Below, piece after piece: positions 1-11,234 of a DNA stretch of 64,000 nucleotides (positions are counted from its first letter, which is position 1; every line of letters starts with the position of its first letter). Source of the DNA: Stereum hirsutum FP-91666 SS1 (Eukaryota; Basidiomycota; Agaricomycetes; Russulales; Stereaceae); NCBI RefSeq assembly GCF_000264905.1, contig NW_006763150.1, positions 740,093 through 804,092 on the forward strand, written 5' to 3'. The notes beneath the pieces were generated by a model. That model was not told the DNA's origin. It did no database searches and worked only from the letters and a program-made list of their open reading frames with translations. Both the position numbers and the translations under genes were made by a program.

Positions 1-131
1 TGTGCCGTGACAAATGTGTGTTGCTGTGCTACGGCGAACGGATTAATCATGCCGCTTTGGAACATCGATAGCCACGACCAAGATGAAAGGGATGCACATT
101 TGCCAGCAAACACGCCATAGATACAAGCGCA

Positions 132-1430
132 CTACAGTAGTCGTTCATCCCGAACATGATGTAGCGCCAAGGCGGCATTGTCCAATTCCTCCGATTTTCG
201 CAGGCCTGTAGAAGGTCCTGCGTTGCTCTGTTGACCTTGCGAGGACCTTGGGTGCAAGAGTTGAAGTGCGACCTGCCAACTGCTTTTGCTAACATTCTCC
301 AAGTGCAGAAGGACGAGATCTGTGGCTTGAATGCCATCCGGCCCTCCGATCTTCCACTTCTGGTTGGCTGCGGCAGAGCCAGCATCGCCTGCGTCGTCCA
401 TCGAGCGGTTCTGGTGTTCCTGATGTCAAAGTCAAGTCAGAATAGGTCAAACATCTACCAAGGACAAGAATGCGTACGGTGATGAAACGCTCCACGGTCT
501 TTGCGACATTCTTGGCCAACTTGGCCCGAGTCACAGGCTGCGGTGGTGTCCTGAAGTCGCGGGTGGGGATCTGCCTGGACCAAAAGGCATAGCCAGGCCA
601 CTTATTCCCAAATGAGCATCAGACGTCGTCCACACTGAGGAAGGTGACGAGAAACTCACACTGATGCGAACCGAGATGGAGGGCCCGCAGTCGCTAAGCA
701 TCGAATCGTCACGCCCTTGCAAACCGGAGATCCGATTTTGCATGATCAGCAAGATGGGGAGACCGTCAATGAGTTGGCCGTCCTTGGAGTCCTTGAAGTA
801 AATAGTGGGCTTCAATTCAATCTCTTCAACGTAGCGTTTGCGGTCGCTCATAGCGTGGGGCTTGTATCGTTTCTGGGGTACGATAGGTCCGCGGACAAAG
901 GAGTTCACGATGACTGTTCCACGAGGACCAGGAGCAGAAACGGAACGGCCACGAGACGCGGGGCTAAGAATAGAGGAAGATCTCCACGAGGGAGTGGGCG
1001 GCGTCGAAGGCGGGTCTTGCCAGAGGGTAGCTTCTGAGGGACTTGGAGATGAGACCTTGAGCGACGAATAAGATAAGTTGAAAACATCATTCCTGAGGTG
1101 GATCATGTTTGATTCGAGCAGACACTTACTGGCGACTCAGTTGGCGGAGAGGGCGCCTCGTGACGTCTCTCCAACGAGACGCTTATGTGTGGAGAAGAGG
1201 GAAATCGATTTGAATCATCCGTAGAATAAAGAAGGTTGCTTGGGGATACAGTGGCACTAGTCTTGACGGAAACATTGGGAGAGTCCTGACGGTGACAGCT
1301 AATATGAGAAATGCAGAAAAATTGGTGATGACCTACACACCTCCTGCAGCGAGGAATTACCGAGCGATGTTGATTTAGGTTCAACCACATCACCCTTGGC
1401 TTCGTATTGATGGGAGGCGTGTTCAGACAT
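132..1430 (-). CDS. Uncharacterized basidiomycete protein, paralog 1 of a two-member family
   Basis: I do not recognise a named domain. Five exons join without a frame break: 1430-1341, 1285-1130, 1055-660, 600-478 and 419-132, giving about 350 residues from an ATG at 1430. The first 140 or so residues are Ser/Pro-rich and probably disordered. A folded-looking part follows, with the segments ELKPTIYFKDSKDG, CGPSISVRISWPGY and TRAKLAKNVAKTVERFI, then a C-terminal block ending in VSKSSWQVALQLLHP. The last two introns, both phase 0, fall after VRIS and after RFIT. The gene at 53788-54737 has introns at the same places, an exon of the same 123-base length and matching residues around them, so the two are paralogs. 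Nothing in the sequence gives a biochemical role. The exon model is strong; the function is unknown. Confidence 0.75.
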
Positions 1431-1484
1431 AGCAGAGGGACGAAGAGGAGGGGAGTGAGTAGAACAAAAGTAGGAGAACGAATC

Positions 1485-1727
1485 TTATTTAAGACAGCTG
1501 TAAATGCAAATGTGATAGATGGTGATGCAAGAATTGACCCCATCTTCCGAGATGAGTGATGGTACATCCGTCTCGAAAACTCGACTGCTTGTCCTGTGGT
1601 TGTATGCAAACCAATGGGGTATTATGTATGATGCTGAGTCTGTAACAGGGATGGTATCCATCAGCCCTTCAGCAATGATCTGCTCTACGTCGAGAATATC
1701 CCAGCGGCTTTCCAAACCAGTGTTCTG
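1485..1727 (-). other. Possible orphan exon or gene remnant
   Basis: An open frame starting at a good acceptor (TTCTTCCAG) reads like real protein, for example NTGLESRWDILDVEQIIAEG and PHWFAYNHRTSSRVFET, and stops just upstream of the gene at 132-1430. I could not attach convincing upstream exons. A possible partner starts with ATG near 1869 and ends at a GTGATC donor. It may be the last exon of a small gene, a decayed gene, or chance. Confidence 0.25.
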
Positions 1728-2619
1728 CTGGAAGAAATAACAGGGGTGAGAGTAACAGTGATACGCCCAAAACTGAACACTGGCCCTTTTAGAAAGATGA
1801 TCAAGATCACCACAGCGTTGAACTTGCGCGAAGACTGGTCGAACAAGAATGGTGGTCAATCGACAACATTGGCTCAACTATACGTGGGAGTCATCGTGAT
1901 GTCGCCTCAGATGAAGTGGGACAGAAAGATATCAATAAAAACATTCTCTAGGTTTAGGCGCCAGCACGCACCACCGTCTGTCATCGCCCATTTGCCCGTT
2001 AATCCAAACTTCCGGTACTAAAGCAACACTCAAAGTCAGACCGCTATTGCTTCTGTTAGCTGATTATCTCGAGCAGGCCACCAAAAAAAAGGAACAATAC
2101 ATCGAACGTGAGAGTGGCTGCCCGGGTTGTACACATTGCCATGATAGTCGAGAAGGGGCTTCCAAGTCAGTACAGTACCCCTGGGCATACTTAGGATTTG
2201 TCTCGAGCACCACTGAATGGAAGAATCGACGGCTGAACCAAGACAACGCCAACAATGTTCGATTCGCCAGACGTTTTGCGCGATAGCCCATGCGACAGCT
2301 GCAGTAATTTCCAGCGGGCGTTTGCTCTCACGTAATGGACAGCCAGCCGCACAGCAGTGAGAAACGCGACAAGATTCCCGACAAGTGCGTTCAAACTCGA
2401 AATCACGTCAAAGAGATCGCATTATAAGTCGAGACGCGATGAAGTCGTCCGGCTCCTGTTATACATACACGCGTGGCGTGAAAATGGAAGGCAAGAATCC
2501 GATCGAGACCCTGTAATCATCTCAGCAAGGCGATAGACCGCCAGCAATGCCAACGCGAACCTATAGTGCAAGTCTGGAGCGTTTTTACTAGCAGAACATG
2601 AAAGCAACGATGGGGCGCA
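1728..2619. other. Stretch without a confident gene
   Basis: Several short minus-strand open frames between about 2100 and 2610 have hydrophobic, protein-like segments, such as SSLNALVGNLVAFLTAVRLA near 2340. Their frames and splice sites do not join into a gene I can support. They could belong with the orphan exon at 1485-1727. Confidence 0.3.
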
Positions 2620-3258
2620 TTATGCCTGGTTTCGGAGGACTGTGGCGAGAATAAATGAACTCAGTTCTGGTAGCTTAGATAAAAGTAAGAATGGGTACTC
2701 ACTCAAAATGACAGAGTCTCCCCTGTGAGTAAGAAGATGACATGAGAATGACCGATGGGACTTCAGAACAGCAAGTAGATGGGGCGCACCTTAAGAACAT
2801 CTTACTAATAAACCGATCTTTGTTCACCGGTTTCTTGTTCTTTCCTTTTGGAATTTCTGTCCACATCTGAAGATATGTCAGAAAATGTACCCTGTAATGA
2901 CTGTACATGGACACACACCTCCTTCACGTTCTCGAGGACCTATACAAGCGCCGAGCTGCAATCAGTGGGCGAAGCACGCGAGTTGGTTAGAGAACGCACC
3001 ATGTTACTATGCCTATCAAAGGCCTTTACACGCGCCAGCAGCTTTTTGTTGTTGCGGAGGGAGATGAGAACCTGTGTGTGGTTTCGTACCGCTTGTTGAA
3101 GAACGGAGAGAGGTCCCTGGCTGATCTCATGCTCCTCCAGCTGCCGCAGTTGGGCCTCGTCAAGCTCGGATTTTGGAACGTGGACGTATTGACTGTATTC
3201 AAATAGCTTGTCAGCGCGTGTTTTATATAGATAAAAATATAATGACACGATACCTCAT
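2620..3258 (-). CDS. SMD2: Small nuclear ribonucleoprotein Sm D2
   Basis: A core Sm protein that binds SmD1 and helps close the heptameric ring on U1, U2, U4 and U5 snRNAs in the nucleus. Six exons (3258-3254, 3192-3000, 2939-2919, 2866-2790, 2722-2703, 2639-2620) give 111 residues, close to the family length. Diagnostic SmD2 stretches are [40 protein letters not shown] (Sm1 motif), [35 protein letters not shown] (Sm2 motif), and a short tail ILRNQA. The first exon carries only ATGAG, so the second codon is split by the intron. Exons of 20-21 bases also occur, which automated prediction easily misses. It faces the pescadillo gene across 187 bases. Confidence 0.95.
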
Positions 3259-3445
3259 GATACAGCGTTCAGAACGTAGAGGAACAGAGACAGAGCGGCC
3301 ACAGAGGGGTGCGGCTAAAACATGGTGACGAAAAAGGCAGCTGGTCACGCGTGTGGCGTCTCAGAATTTTCAAAAGTCATTCTGTCTCTTGACTGCTCTC
3401 CCGTCTTCTACCCCCCACCTTACGACCTTTACATTTTCTTACAAC
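3259..3445. promoter_or_regulatory. Shared upstream region of SMD2 and NOP7
   Basis: Only 187 bases separate the start codons of two divergently transcribed housekeeping genes, so both promoters must lie here or overlap. The plus-strand side becomes pyrimidine-rich (TTCTACCCCCCACCTTACG) just before the NOP7 start. I see no clear TATA box. Confidence 0.5.
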
Positions 3446-5591
3446 ATGGGACGCTTACGACAGAAGGGAAAGGCTGGTGCAGCGAAAGCCTATGTGACTC
3501 GCTCGCTGGCCGTCAAAAAGCTGCAATGCTCACTGGCAGATTTTAGGAGGCTTTGCATCCTCAAGGGTGCGTACCATACCTCTGCGATTCGACCTCTGTC
3601 TTACTTTTTTTGACTTCGATATCAGGTATATTTCCTCGCGAACCGCGATCCAGGAAAAAGGCGAACAAGGGGTCATCTGCGCCGACATCATTCTACTACG
3701 CTAAAGATATTGCCTACCTTCAGCATGAGCCAGTGCTGAAGAAGCTGCGAGAACACAAGGCATTTGCTAAACGACTCTCGCGAGCTCTTGGGAGAGGAGA
3801 ATGGAGTAGTGCGAAGAGCCTGGAGGACAACAAGCCTGTATACCGGTTGGATCACATTGTCAAGGAGAGGTACGTTTGCCAAAAGCTCTTGTTTCTGGAG
3901 CACAGCTCAGTTTAGAGCGTACAGATATCCAACCTTTGTCGATGCCGTCCGTGACATCGACGATGCTCTCTGCATGATCTTCCTCTTTGCCTCTCTCCCT
4001 TCCGACGGCCGTGTATCGCCTTCTCTCATCGAAAACTGCTCACGGCTTGCGGCCGAATGGCAACTCTACATCATGCGCACGCGATCGTTGAGAAAGACCT
4101 TCCTCTCAATCAAGGGTGTTTACTACCAGGCCGAGGTAATGGATCAGTTGGTGACATGGCTCGTACCATACCAATTTACCCAGAACGTACGTCTCATTTC
4201 TTTTCACTTCTCTATTTCACCACCCAGAAGACTCAAATTTTCGCATACCTTAGATCCCTGCGGACGTCGATGTCCGAGTTATGCTCACATTCTTGGAGTT
4301 ATACCAAACGTTGCTAGGATTTGTCTTCTTCAAGCTTTACACCGACGCAGGGCTTGTCTACCCGCCTCCCCTCGATGTGAAGAAGCAAGAAGCTGCTGCT
4401 GGCGTCGGCGCTTTCCTTCTGCAGGAGGCTACCCCCGCCTCTGTCGCACCTGCGAAAACAAAATCCGTAGAAGTCGATGGCAAGAAAGTCTCCACCAAAG
4501 ATGTTCGACAAACCATCAAAGCCATCGCTACCTCTAGCATCTCTAACGAGGCAGATGCTGATGTTGACATGCCTATCGTCGAGTCGACACCACAAGACGC
4601 CGAAGACGAAGAATTCGTGCCTCAACCCTCTACCTCGAATCCTACCGAAACCGCATCGCTCCCTACCCTTCACTCTCTATCATCCCTGCCCCAGTCGCAG
4701 GCCGCAAAACTCTTCACCCCATACACATTTTTCCTCTCTCGTGAAACCTCTCGGCCTATCTTCGAGTTCATCGTCCGCTCATTCGGCGGTCGGATAGGCT
4801 GGCCGGCGTCCTCCGGCGGCGGATCTCCCTTCGACGAGACGGACGAATCGATTACACACGTCATCATCGACAGGCCTGTGGTCGAGAGGCCGAACGAAAC
4901 GGAAGAAGAGCGGGAGAGGCGGAGGCGGAGGAAGTACGTCCAGCCTCAGTGGGTTGTCGACTGCATCAATGCTGGGAAGATCTTGTTGGAGGAGCCCTAC
5001 ACACAAGGAAAGACGCTGCCACCGCATTTGAGTCCCTTCGGTGAGTACCGCGGAGCGTACGATCCTACTGCTGTGGGTGTCGACGAAGATGCTGCAATGG
5101 ACGGCGTCAGCGATGAGGAGAGCGAGATTGAGGGTGAAAACATCGCGGAAGAGGATGATGAGGAGGCGGAGCAGGAGTCGAAGGAGAAGAAGGAGAAGGC
5201 TGCATTGAAGGCAGCTGTAGCGTCGGTTGCGGATGACCCGGCTGCACTGAGGGCAGCGGAGTTGGAGGCGGAGGCGGCTGGCGTGGACTTCGGAACCTTC
5301 GAAAAGGAAGTGGTCAAGTCGCAGAAGTCGTTGAAGAAGGGCAAGGCTGCGCAGACGGTTGATGCGGAGCAGGATATGAACAAGATGATGATGAGCAACA
5401 AGCAGCGGAAGCTGTATGAGAGGATGAAGTTCGGTGAACGCAAACGCTCTGCCGAGGTTCGTGGATCTATATCTTAGTATTTTTTCTATCATCGCGACTG
5501 ACAATTTCTTCCATTTGAACAGAACGCTAAGCTCGAAGAGCGAAAGATATCCCTACAAAAAGCCAAGAAACGGCAAGAAAAGGCCCAGTGA
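3446..5591 (+). CDS. NOP7: Pescadillo homolog, ribosome biogenesis factor
   Basis: Pescadillo (Nop7/PES1) acts with Erb1 and Ytm1 in the nucleolus to mature 27S pre-rRNA for the 60S subunit. Five exons (3446-3566, 3626-3869, 3925-4186, 4254-5456, 5523-5591) give about 632 residues, a normal length. The N-terminal Pescadillo domain is clear: [56 protein letters not shown], then [25 protein letters not shown] domain follows at about residues 335-445 ([20 protein letters not shown] through [19 protein letters not shown]). The C-terminal third is very acidic, then Lys-rich and likely coiled-coil ([20 protein letters not shown]). The start chosen is the ATG of MGRLRQKGK, which matches orthologs. 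Confidence 0.95.
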
Positions 5592-5967
5592 GGTCACTTG
5601 TTCTCTTGTCGACATCTTCTCGGGTCATAGCTTGTATTGCACATTTCCCTACTTTGCATCAGTTCGTTGGGGTTCGACGGCATATCTCGAAGAAAACCCT
5701 CTGTCTCGTTTGAGTACGCAGTGAATCAAGTTTAATCGTATGCAACACAAGTTTAAGTACTGCTAGTGTCCAAAAAAAATGAAAAACGCTGGGCCACCCG
5801 CCCGTGCCACCCGGCGGCCCTCGGCATGCCCCGCGACCCTCGATCGAGAAGCCTCACAAGTTGAACGTTCTTTCAAACGGCCATTGTCCCCACAACTTAC
5901 CTTGCAGATTTATCTGCTCCTTCTTCCTCTACTGCTTCGTATCTTCCGTTGTAACTGAACGCCTGCG
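5592..5967. other. Intergenic between NOP7 and MZT1
   Basis: This 376-base stretch must hold the NOP7 3' end and the MZT1 promoter. It contains a poly-A run (TCCAAAAAAAATG, near 5770). The open frame at 5804-6046 has no family features. I see no further gene. Confidence 0.4.
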
Positions 5968-6411
5968 ATGTCTTCAAGAGAATCTGACCGCATCTCATCT
6001 GCGCAACAAACGCTCGACAGTACGTCCACGTCCCAGGCAGACGTAAATCCTCTGCTTTGCTGTACAGAGCTCTTCGGTCTAACTCATGGGCGTGTTGATA
6101 TCACAAGTCCTTTATGAAATCTCTCAGCTTTTGAACACGCAACTGGATAAAGAGACGTTAGCCACTTGCGTGGGCATGATTGAGAGTGGCGTCAATCCTG
6201 AAGCGCTTGCAGTACGTATACTAAAAGATACACCAGCAAATTTCCCGGACTAGCATTGATTGTCACTCTTGTAACACTCCAGGCCGTAATTCTTGAGCTC
6301 AGGAGAGAGAGCACGGCACTACAGCAAGGTCAAGCGGCGACGTTGTCGGCTCAACCTACCACAACCAACGGTAGAGTAAGCCGACCCGCGAGCAGATTAG
6401 GCACGAGATAA
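5968..6411 (+). CDS. MZT1: Mitotic-spindle organizing protein 1 (MOZART1)
   Basis: MOZART1 is a tiny subunit of the gamma-tubulin complex. It binds the N-termini of GCP proteins and helps recruit the complex to spindle pole bodies. Three exons (5968-6019, 6108-6211, 6283-6411) give about 94 residues. The diagnostic core is intact: [31 protein letters not shown], then [10 protein letters not shown] across the last intron. It has a short polar tail ([13 protein letters not shown]) and is slightly longer than animal homologs. Exon 1 ends in phase 1 at GACA/GTACGT, and the codon is completed to ATC. The second intron interrupts the NPEALAAVI motif. The gene is too small and too intron-broken to show as one open frame. 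Confidence 0.92.
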
Positions 6412-6477
6412 TACGACTCTTCATAGTCTCAAGATGTTTTTCTGTACTTGTAAGATATCATCTGCCTCATATACTCT

Positions 6478-8375
6478 TCATGTCTCCTTGATGAAGTCGT
6501 CAGGCTACGCGGGTAGGTCCATCGTAGTCACAACGGCTTTGTTGTGTTCGATCTCACTAGGAAATTAAGAGCCCTCATATACTCAGAAAGAACTCGCATT
6601 GCCTGTATGAGAGACTGATCCGGCTTGGTTTGAGAACATCTATCAAGGAGAGATGGTTCGAATCAGGTTCGAATTCGAGTCTTCCCTTCTTGCCACACAA
6701 ATCGTGTAGTAGTACGCAGATCTAACATGATCTTATCTTATCAATGACGCCACACAGCGGTAATTTGCATATACTTTTACAAGGACATCCTCTGACATCC
6801 TCCGCCACTCTTACCTCCAAACCTGTTTCCGCTCTGCCGTCAACTTGCTGTATAGGCTCCCATAGAACTGTCCTTGCTACTACTCACACCTTACCAGCTA
6901 CATAATTGGACAAGATCTCTAATAATCAGCTTGCGGGTACGTGAACAGTGGTCACAGCTAGCAGCACTGTAACTTGACACTCGTGCTTTCAGAGACATCT
7001 TTCGCCCACCTTGTGCGAGAACCGCCGTCAGTCGGCCGCCAGCCCAAAATTACTTCTCTCACACTGCGCAATTTACGCGCCCTTACGAACTCTATGACCG
7101 TAACGTCTTCTACCACTGTCGAGCGACGCAAGCTTCAAGGCTACGACTTCTACCGCGAAGTGCTCGGGAGCCCGAAGTATATCGGTGCGCCGATGGTGGA
7201 TCAGAGTGAACTGGTGCGCATTTTGTTCTATAGAGTCACCATTGCTTGACGTTTGTCGTAACAGGCCTGGCGAAAGCTTTCAAGACGATATGGGGTTCAG
7301 GTAAGTTCCAGAATTATGGATTCCACACCACAGTCGTTCACGATGCTCTTCAAAGGTAGCCTACACGCCCATGATCAATGCCAAAGTATATTTCGTCTTT
7401 TTTAAGAACGCTTTTCCTGTGCTCAAGCCCAATTTGCCAGATGTTCTCCATGAACAATCGAAAACCATACCGAGAACTCGCGTTTAATACTGTCCTTGGA
7501 GAGTCGTCACATCCGACACCGAATCTTCAGACTTCCCTTCCTATGCTGAACCATCTTCATCAAGTCTTTCGTATTCGATACCGGACTCCATCCAATGCAC
7601 ACCACACTCGCATTCCAATATCTCGACATCGTGAAAACCCAGAAGACACCTACCGCACCCAGCGCCATCAAGGGTCACCTTTTCAAGATCCTCCGACCCG
7701 CCCTGAATCGAGAAAAGGATTTGAGGGAGAGACTAGGTAGAATAATCGGAAAGGACCAATTTTCCGTCTACCACGCAATCGTAGAGGAGCTGCATGAACG
7801 AATGGTACGGGATGTGAAGGAGGCCCTGGGTGAGGACCTGGGTGAGCGATATCTGAAGATTCAAAGTGGCGAAGCTGGCACGGGCATTGAGAGCTTGAAC
7901 GACGATTATCTGCGAATATTGGGTGACCTGGTGACAACAGATGCCTCCACCAGCCTGAAAACACTACCCCACTGGGTCGCGCAGCCTTACTTCCGCCCTC
8001 CGCCGAAACCAGCAGCGGTAACGACGGAAGAGCAAAGTGTCGGTGAGGTCTCTTCACAACCGCTCTCGCGTATCATTCACTTCGTTTCTGATGGCCATCT
8101 CGTACGTCTCGTTTCTTTTGCAGACACCCCCGTCGAAGATCCTGTCGTAGTTCTCAGTTCACGGGCCGCGGATGACAATGGAGCTGCTCCCATCAAACGA
8201 TCACATTCAGAACGCACGCCTGAAGGTGACGGCGCGAAGGGCGTGGAAGATTTGAAGAGGATGAAACTGGACTTGGATGACGGTGTCGAAGGACTTGTTT
8301 TGGTACGGGCGGTGTAGTCTGCGGATAGGCAGGTCCGACAAGTGGTCAGGCTTTGTCTGTCTGCGCATTGTAAGC
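6478..8375 (+). repeat. Direct segmental duplication, left (degenerate) copy of the DUS1 region
   Basis: This segment matches 12487-15035 in the same orientation. Similarity starts at CATGTCTCC, runs through about 600 bases of upstream sequence, all retained exons and introns, and ends just past the stop at GGCTTTGTCTG. The left copy is shorter because about 670 bases matching 13497-14166 are missing. Introns are kept, so this was a DNA-level duplication rather than retroposition. I saw no terminal repeats or clear target-site duplications at the edges. Confidence 0.85.
7094..8317 (+). pseudogene. Broken copy of tRNA-dihydrouridine synthase gene DUS1
   Basis: The copy keeps the start (ATG at 7094), the exon for [12 protein letters not shown], the [10 protein letters not shown] exon with its introns, and the beginning of the fourth exon ([15 protein letters not shown]). 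At about 7500 the sequence jumps from NTVLG straight to the position equivalent to base 14167 of the intact copy. That removes the FMN-barrel core, including the catalytic-Cys motif NLGCPQ and the CHGRTREQ motif. A further deletion of about 10 bases near 7568 shifts the frame, and a two-base insertion near the end changes the C-terminus. The 3' half (from [13 protein letters not shown]) is still open and almost identical to the intact gene. No dihydrouridine synthase activity is possible from this copy. Confidence 0.88.
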
Positions 8376-9419
8376 TCTGAGCAGTATTTCCTGACCAAAA
8401 TTTTTGTGCAGCGTAAAGTGGGGGTTGTACCGAGGCGCACACCAAGGAATGACGGAGGCACTGTGAGCACATTTCTTACTGCGTTCAAGGCTCTTTGTAT
8501 CATGCATAATCTCACCGGAGAATCATCTGACTTTTAGCGCCTACCTTGGAGACTACAGTAATTGATACTGTTCAGGCAGGGAATGCCTGCTTGTCGATCA
8601 ACGAGTATAGGTTTCTTATATCGCGAGCTTCCACGCGTTCAGTCTTGACGTAGAATTTGTCATGTTCTGTCCTATCTATCCGGAATTTGTTCCTCTCTCT
8701 TCTCGTGAAGAGACGAGCTCGGGAGCAACTTGATACTGTGCTCGCTTCAGGCTACGTCGGAAGGCAAGATAGCGTTGACGAAGACACAGAAATATGAGAA
8801 GGAAGATTGGGGAGAAAACTCTCTGATTATAATGTGTTGCATTGGTCGAGAAAGTAATTGATGTGGTCATTAGGCCTCCTCTCTATCAGACTGTCGGTGG
8901 TCGGCAACTCGCAATATTCTCATAATAACCCTAAGGCTCCTGATTTGCTCTCAGCTGAAGGAGCCACACTAAAACTAGTTTAAACCGGTTGATGTTTGAA
9001 TTCGTGCGACGCCGCAACTTAGGCGATGGACCACGGTAACTTACGTTCGTTGGGTTATGCGACTTATTTGAAGGTTATCTTACTAGCCGTGTCAATTGAC
9101 GTTGTCTGTCACGACATTCGTGCGAGCAATGCATCAATCTGGGCCATCTTTGTGCTGTTCTTCATGCCAGTAATGGTATTTCTTCGACCTGAGGGCAATG
9201 GGACAGGTTTTCTCGACATGAGTGAGAGTATTGTTCAACTAAATGGTGTCCAATATGTAGGAACTTGTCGGCGAATGGATAACCTTTACTGGAACAAGAT
9301 TCAACCGGAGTACTCAATACAAACAAGTAAAGACTTCAACGATACGTATCAAATTCCACCACGACCGTTAACAGTATATAACTTCCTTGGCACGAATCAC
9401 AGAGACCATCGTACAATTC
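8376..9419. other. Intergenic stretch, no supported gene
   Basis: About one kilobase. A plus-strand open frame begins with ATG at 9026 and has a hydrophobic stretch (IWAIFVLFFMPVMVFL). Its second half runs antisense through the acidic repeat of the neighbouring gene, and no family is recognisable, so I do not call it. Confidence 0.35.
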
Positions 9420-11234
9420 CTAAGATGCAAGAGGGTCGTCCTCATCATCCTCTTCGTCGTCCTCGTCATCCTCTTCGTCATCGTCATCCTCTTCATCTTC
9501 CTTGTCATCTTCCTCGTCTTCATCTTCGCTACCGTTCGAGCCCTCGGTCAGGTCTTCGCGCACAGTCGAGCCTTCATCATCGTCCGTATGCTCGGATTCA
9601 GTCGACCGGTCGGTCAAGTCCTCCTCTACGACTGGGCTCGAACTCGGAGTCGAACTCGGACGCGGCACTTTCGGTAAAAAATCACCTTCCTCCTCTTCGC
9701 CATCTGTATATCCCCCCAACTCGGACTCGGACTCTAAGCCCTCATCGGGCCACAGGTCACTGTTGAGGGACTGCAGGCGGGTGCGTATCCACTTGAACAC
9801 AGGTTTGCAACGGTTGATGTCCCTAAGATCGAAATATCTACGATCACCTGAAAATGCGCGGAGCTTCTTGTGACTGTGTAGGATGTCGGGAGGGTATGCC
9901 TCTCGCGCTTCCTCCGTGTGAGAGTCTTGATCTGGTGTATATTCATCTGAGTCTCCCGAGGTACCGCGAGCACCCCTGTTCGGCACGACCCACTGGTCAT
10001 CACTCTTGGAATCAATGTATGTGTCCTGGAAGTGTCGTTTTTTCTTGGGTGGGCCAGGGGAAGAGTGTTGTGTGCGATGAGTGGCAGGCGTGTCTTCAGG
10101 GGACAGCTCGTCTCGCACATGTTCTACATAGCTGAAAAAATGGGCAGCAGTTAACAGAACCCCGAGACGAGTGAACTGAGGACTCTCGTCCTCTGCGAAG
10201 ACGTGGCGGGCCTGGGAGCGGCTTTGCTGCAGTGCTTCTTGCAGCTTGGCAATAATGGTGACCCTGTCCTCATCCAATAAGCCCTTTGCCTCGACTATCA
10301 TAATCACCCGACTTTCGATGATGGTGAACCTGATGTCGAACGCGTTCTCTCTGACTTTATTAAAGGCGTGGAGAATTTGGGAGTGGTCTGGTGTACGGCG
10401 AGAAATCTTTCGAATCGCCTTGCTGAGCTTTTGGGCAGTCCCGGAGTTCGGGCCCGTCGCCGTGGAGAGTGATGGTCCAGTCTAAGATATCGAACAAAGA
10501 ACATGAAGAATGTCTCAATATGGGCGAAGACGGACGGGACAGCACAGGTAATAAACACATACATTAGATGGACGTGCCTTGCGTTTTCCCGAAGAGGGCG
10601 CTGGAGCGGTTCCGTACTCAACATCAACGTCAGAGTCGGGTTCGTTTTCCAGAACATGGATCACTTCCTCGGGGCGTGCGAGGTCGATCTCGCGAGTGCT
10701 TGTGAACTGTGGATGTGCAACAGTGTACGAGCGAGACGTGTAGGTTTTGTCTACGGGGAAAATGAAGTCTCCCAGGAGGTATTGAACGGTACCGTAGTGA
10801 ACGGCTTCAGCCTTGCCGAATCGCAGAGCGGAAGCTACTCTGATTGCTAGGCCAAAGTCCTCAGGACCACATTCCACCGGAACCGTGAACGAGATAGAGC
10901 TCTGCAGAGGAGCGCCTGTGACAGGTGTACGAGCGGAGAAGGAAAATTTTCCGACAGGAGTGGTGGACGTTTCGTCACGCTCGTGTTCATCGGCAGGCAT
11001 AGGCTCGAGCTGTATGAAATCTGATGACGGAACGCCTTCCGAAGCTCCCGTGAACATGTAAAGAGCCGTTCCGGATGGATTGGGTACTCGGTTCGGTGTG
11101 GACAGTGAGGTAGGGATATTGATGTCGCCCCCGTGTCCGGGACCAGGAGGACTGGGAGCCCCGGTAGCACGAGCGGCGCGATGACCTGAAGGGGGAGGTG
11201 TAGAGTGTGTCGCAGACATATCGCGGCGAAACAT
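9420..11234 (-). CDS. Uncharacterized protein with very acidic C-terminal tail
   Basis: Two exons, 11234-10563 and 10481-9420, join in phase 0 over an 81-base intron and give about 577 residues. I do not recognise a domain. Residues 1-60 are Pro/Ser/Thr-rich. Residues 90-200 look folded (FSFSARTPVTGAPLQSSISF, GPEDFGLAIRVASALRFGKA, YLLGDFIFPVDKTY). The second exon starts with a basic, helical segment (AQKLSKAIRKISRRTPDHSQ, then FTIIESRVIMIVEAKGLLDE). The last 60 residues are almost only Asp and Glu, coded by GAG/GAT/GAC repeats. The basic helix and acidic tail suggest a nuclear protein, but that is inference. It diverges from the gene at 11483 with 248 bases between starts. Confidence 0.7.

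Noticed and set aside
4779..5504. 241-codon minus-strand frame opposite NOP7
   Set aside because: It is antisense to the acidic BRCT-tail exon of pescadillo. Its Leu/Arg-rich composition is a shadow of that exon.
6640..6720. tRNA gene around GGTTCGAATC in the duplicated block
   Set aside because: No T-stem pairing, no D-arm and no acceptor stem could be formed.
9026..9766. 246-codon plus-strand open frame with a hydrophobic segment
   Set aside because: The second half is the antisense of the acidic repeat of the gene at 9420-11234, which has few stops by composition. The first half has no recognisable family or splice context.
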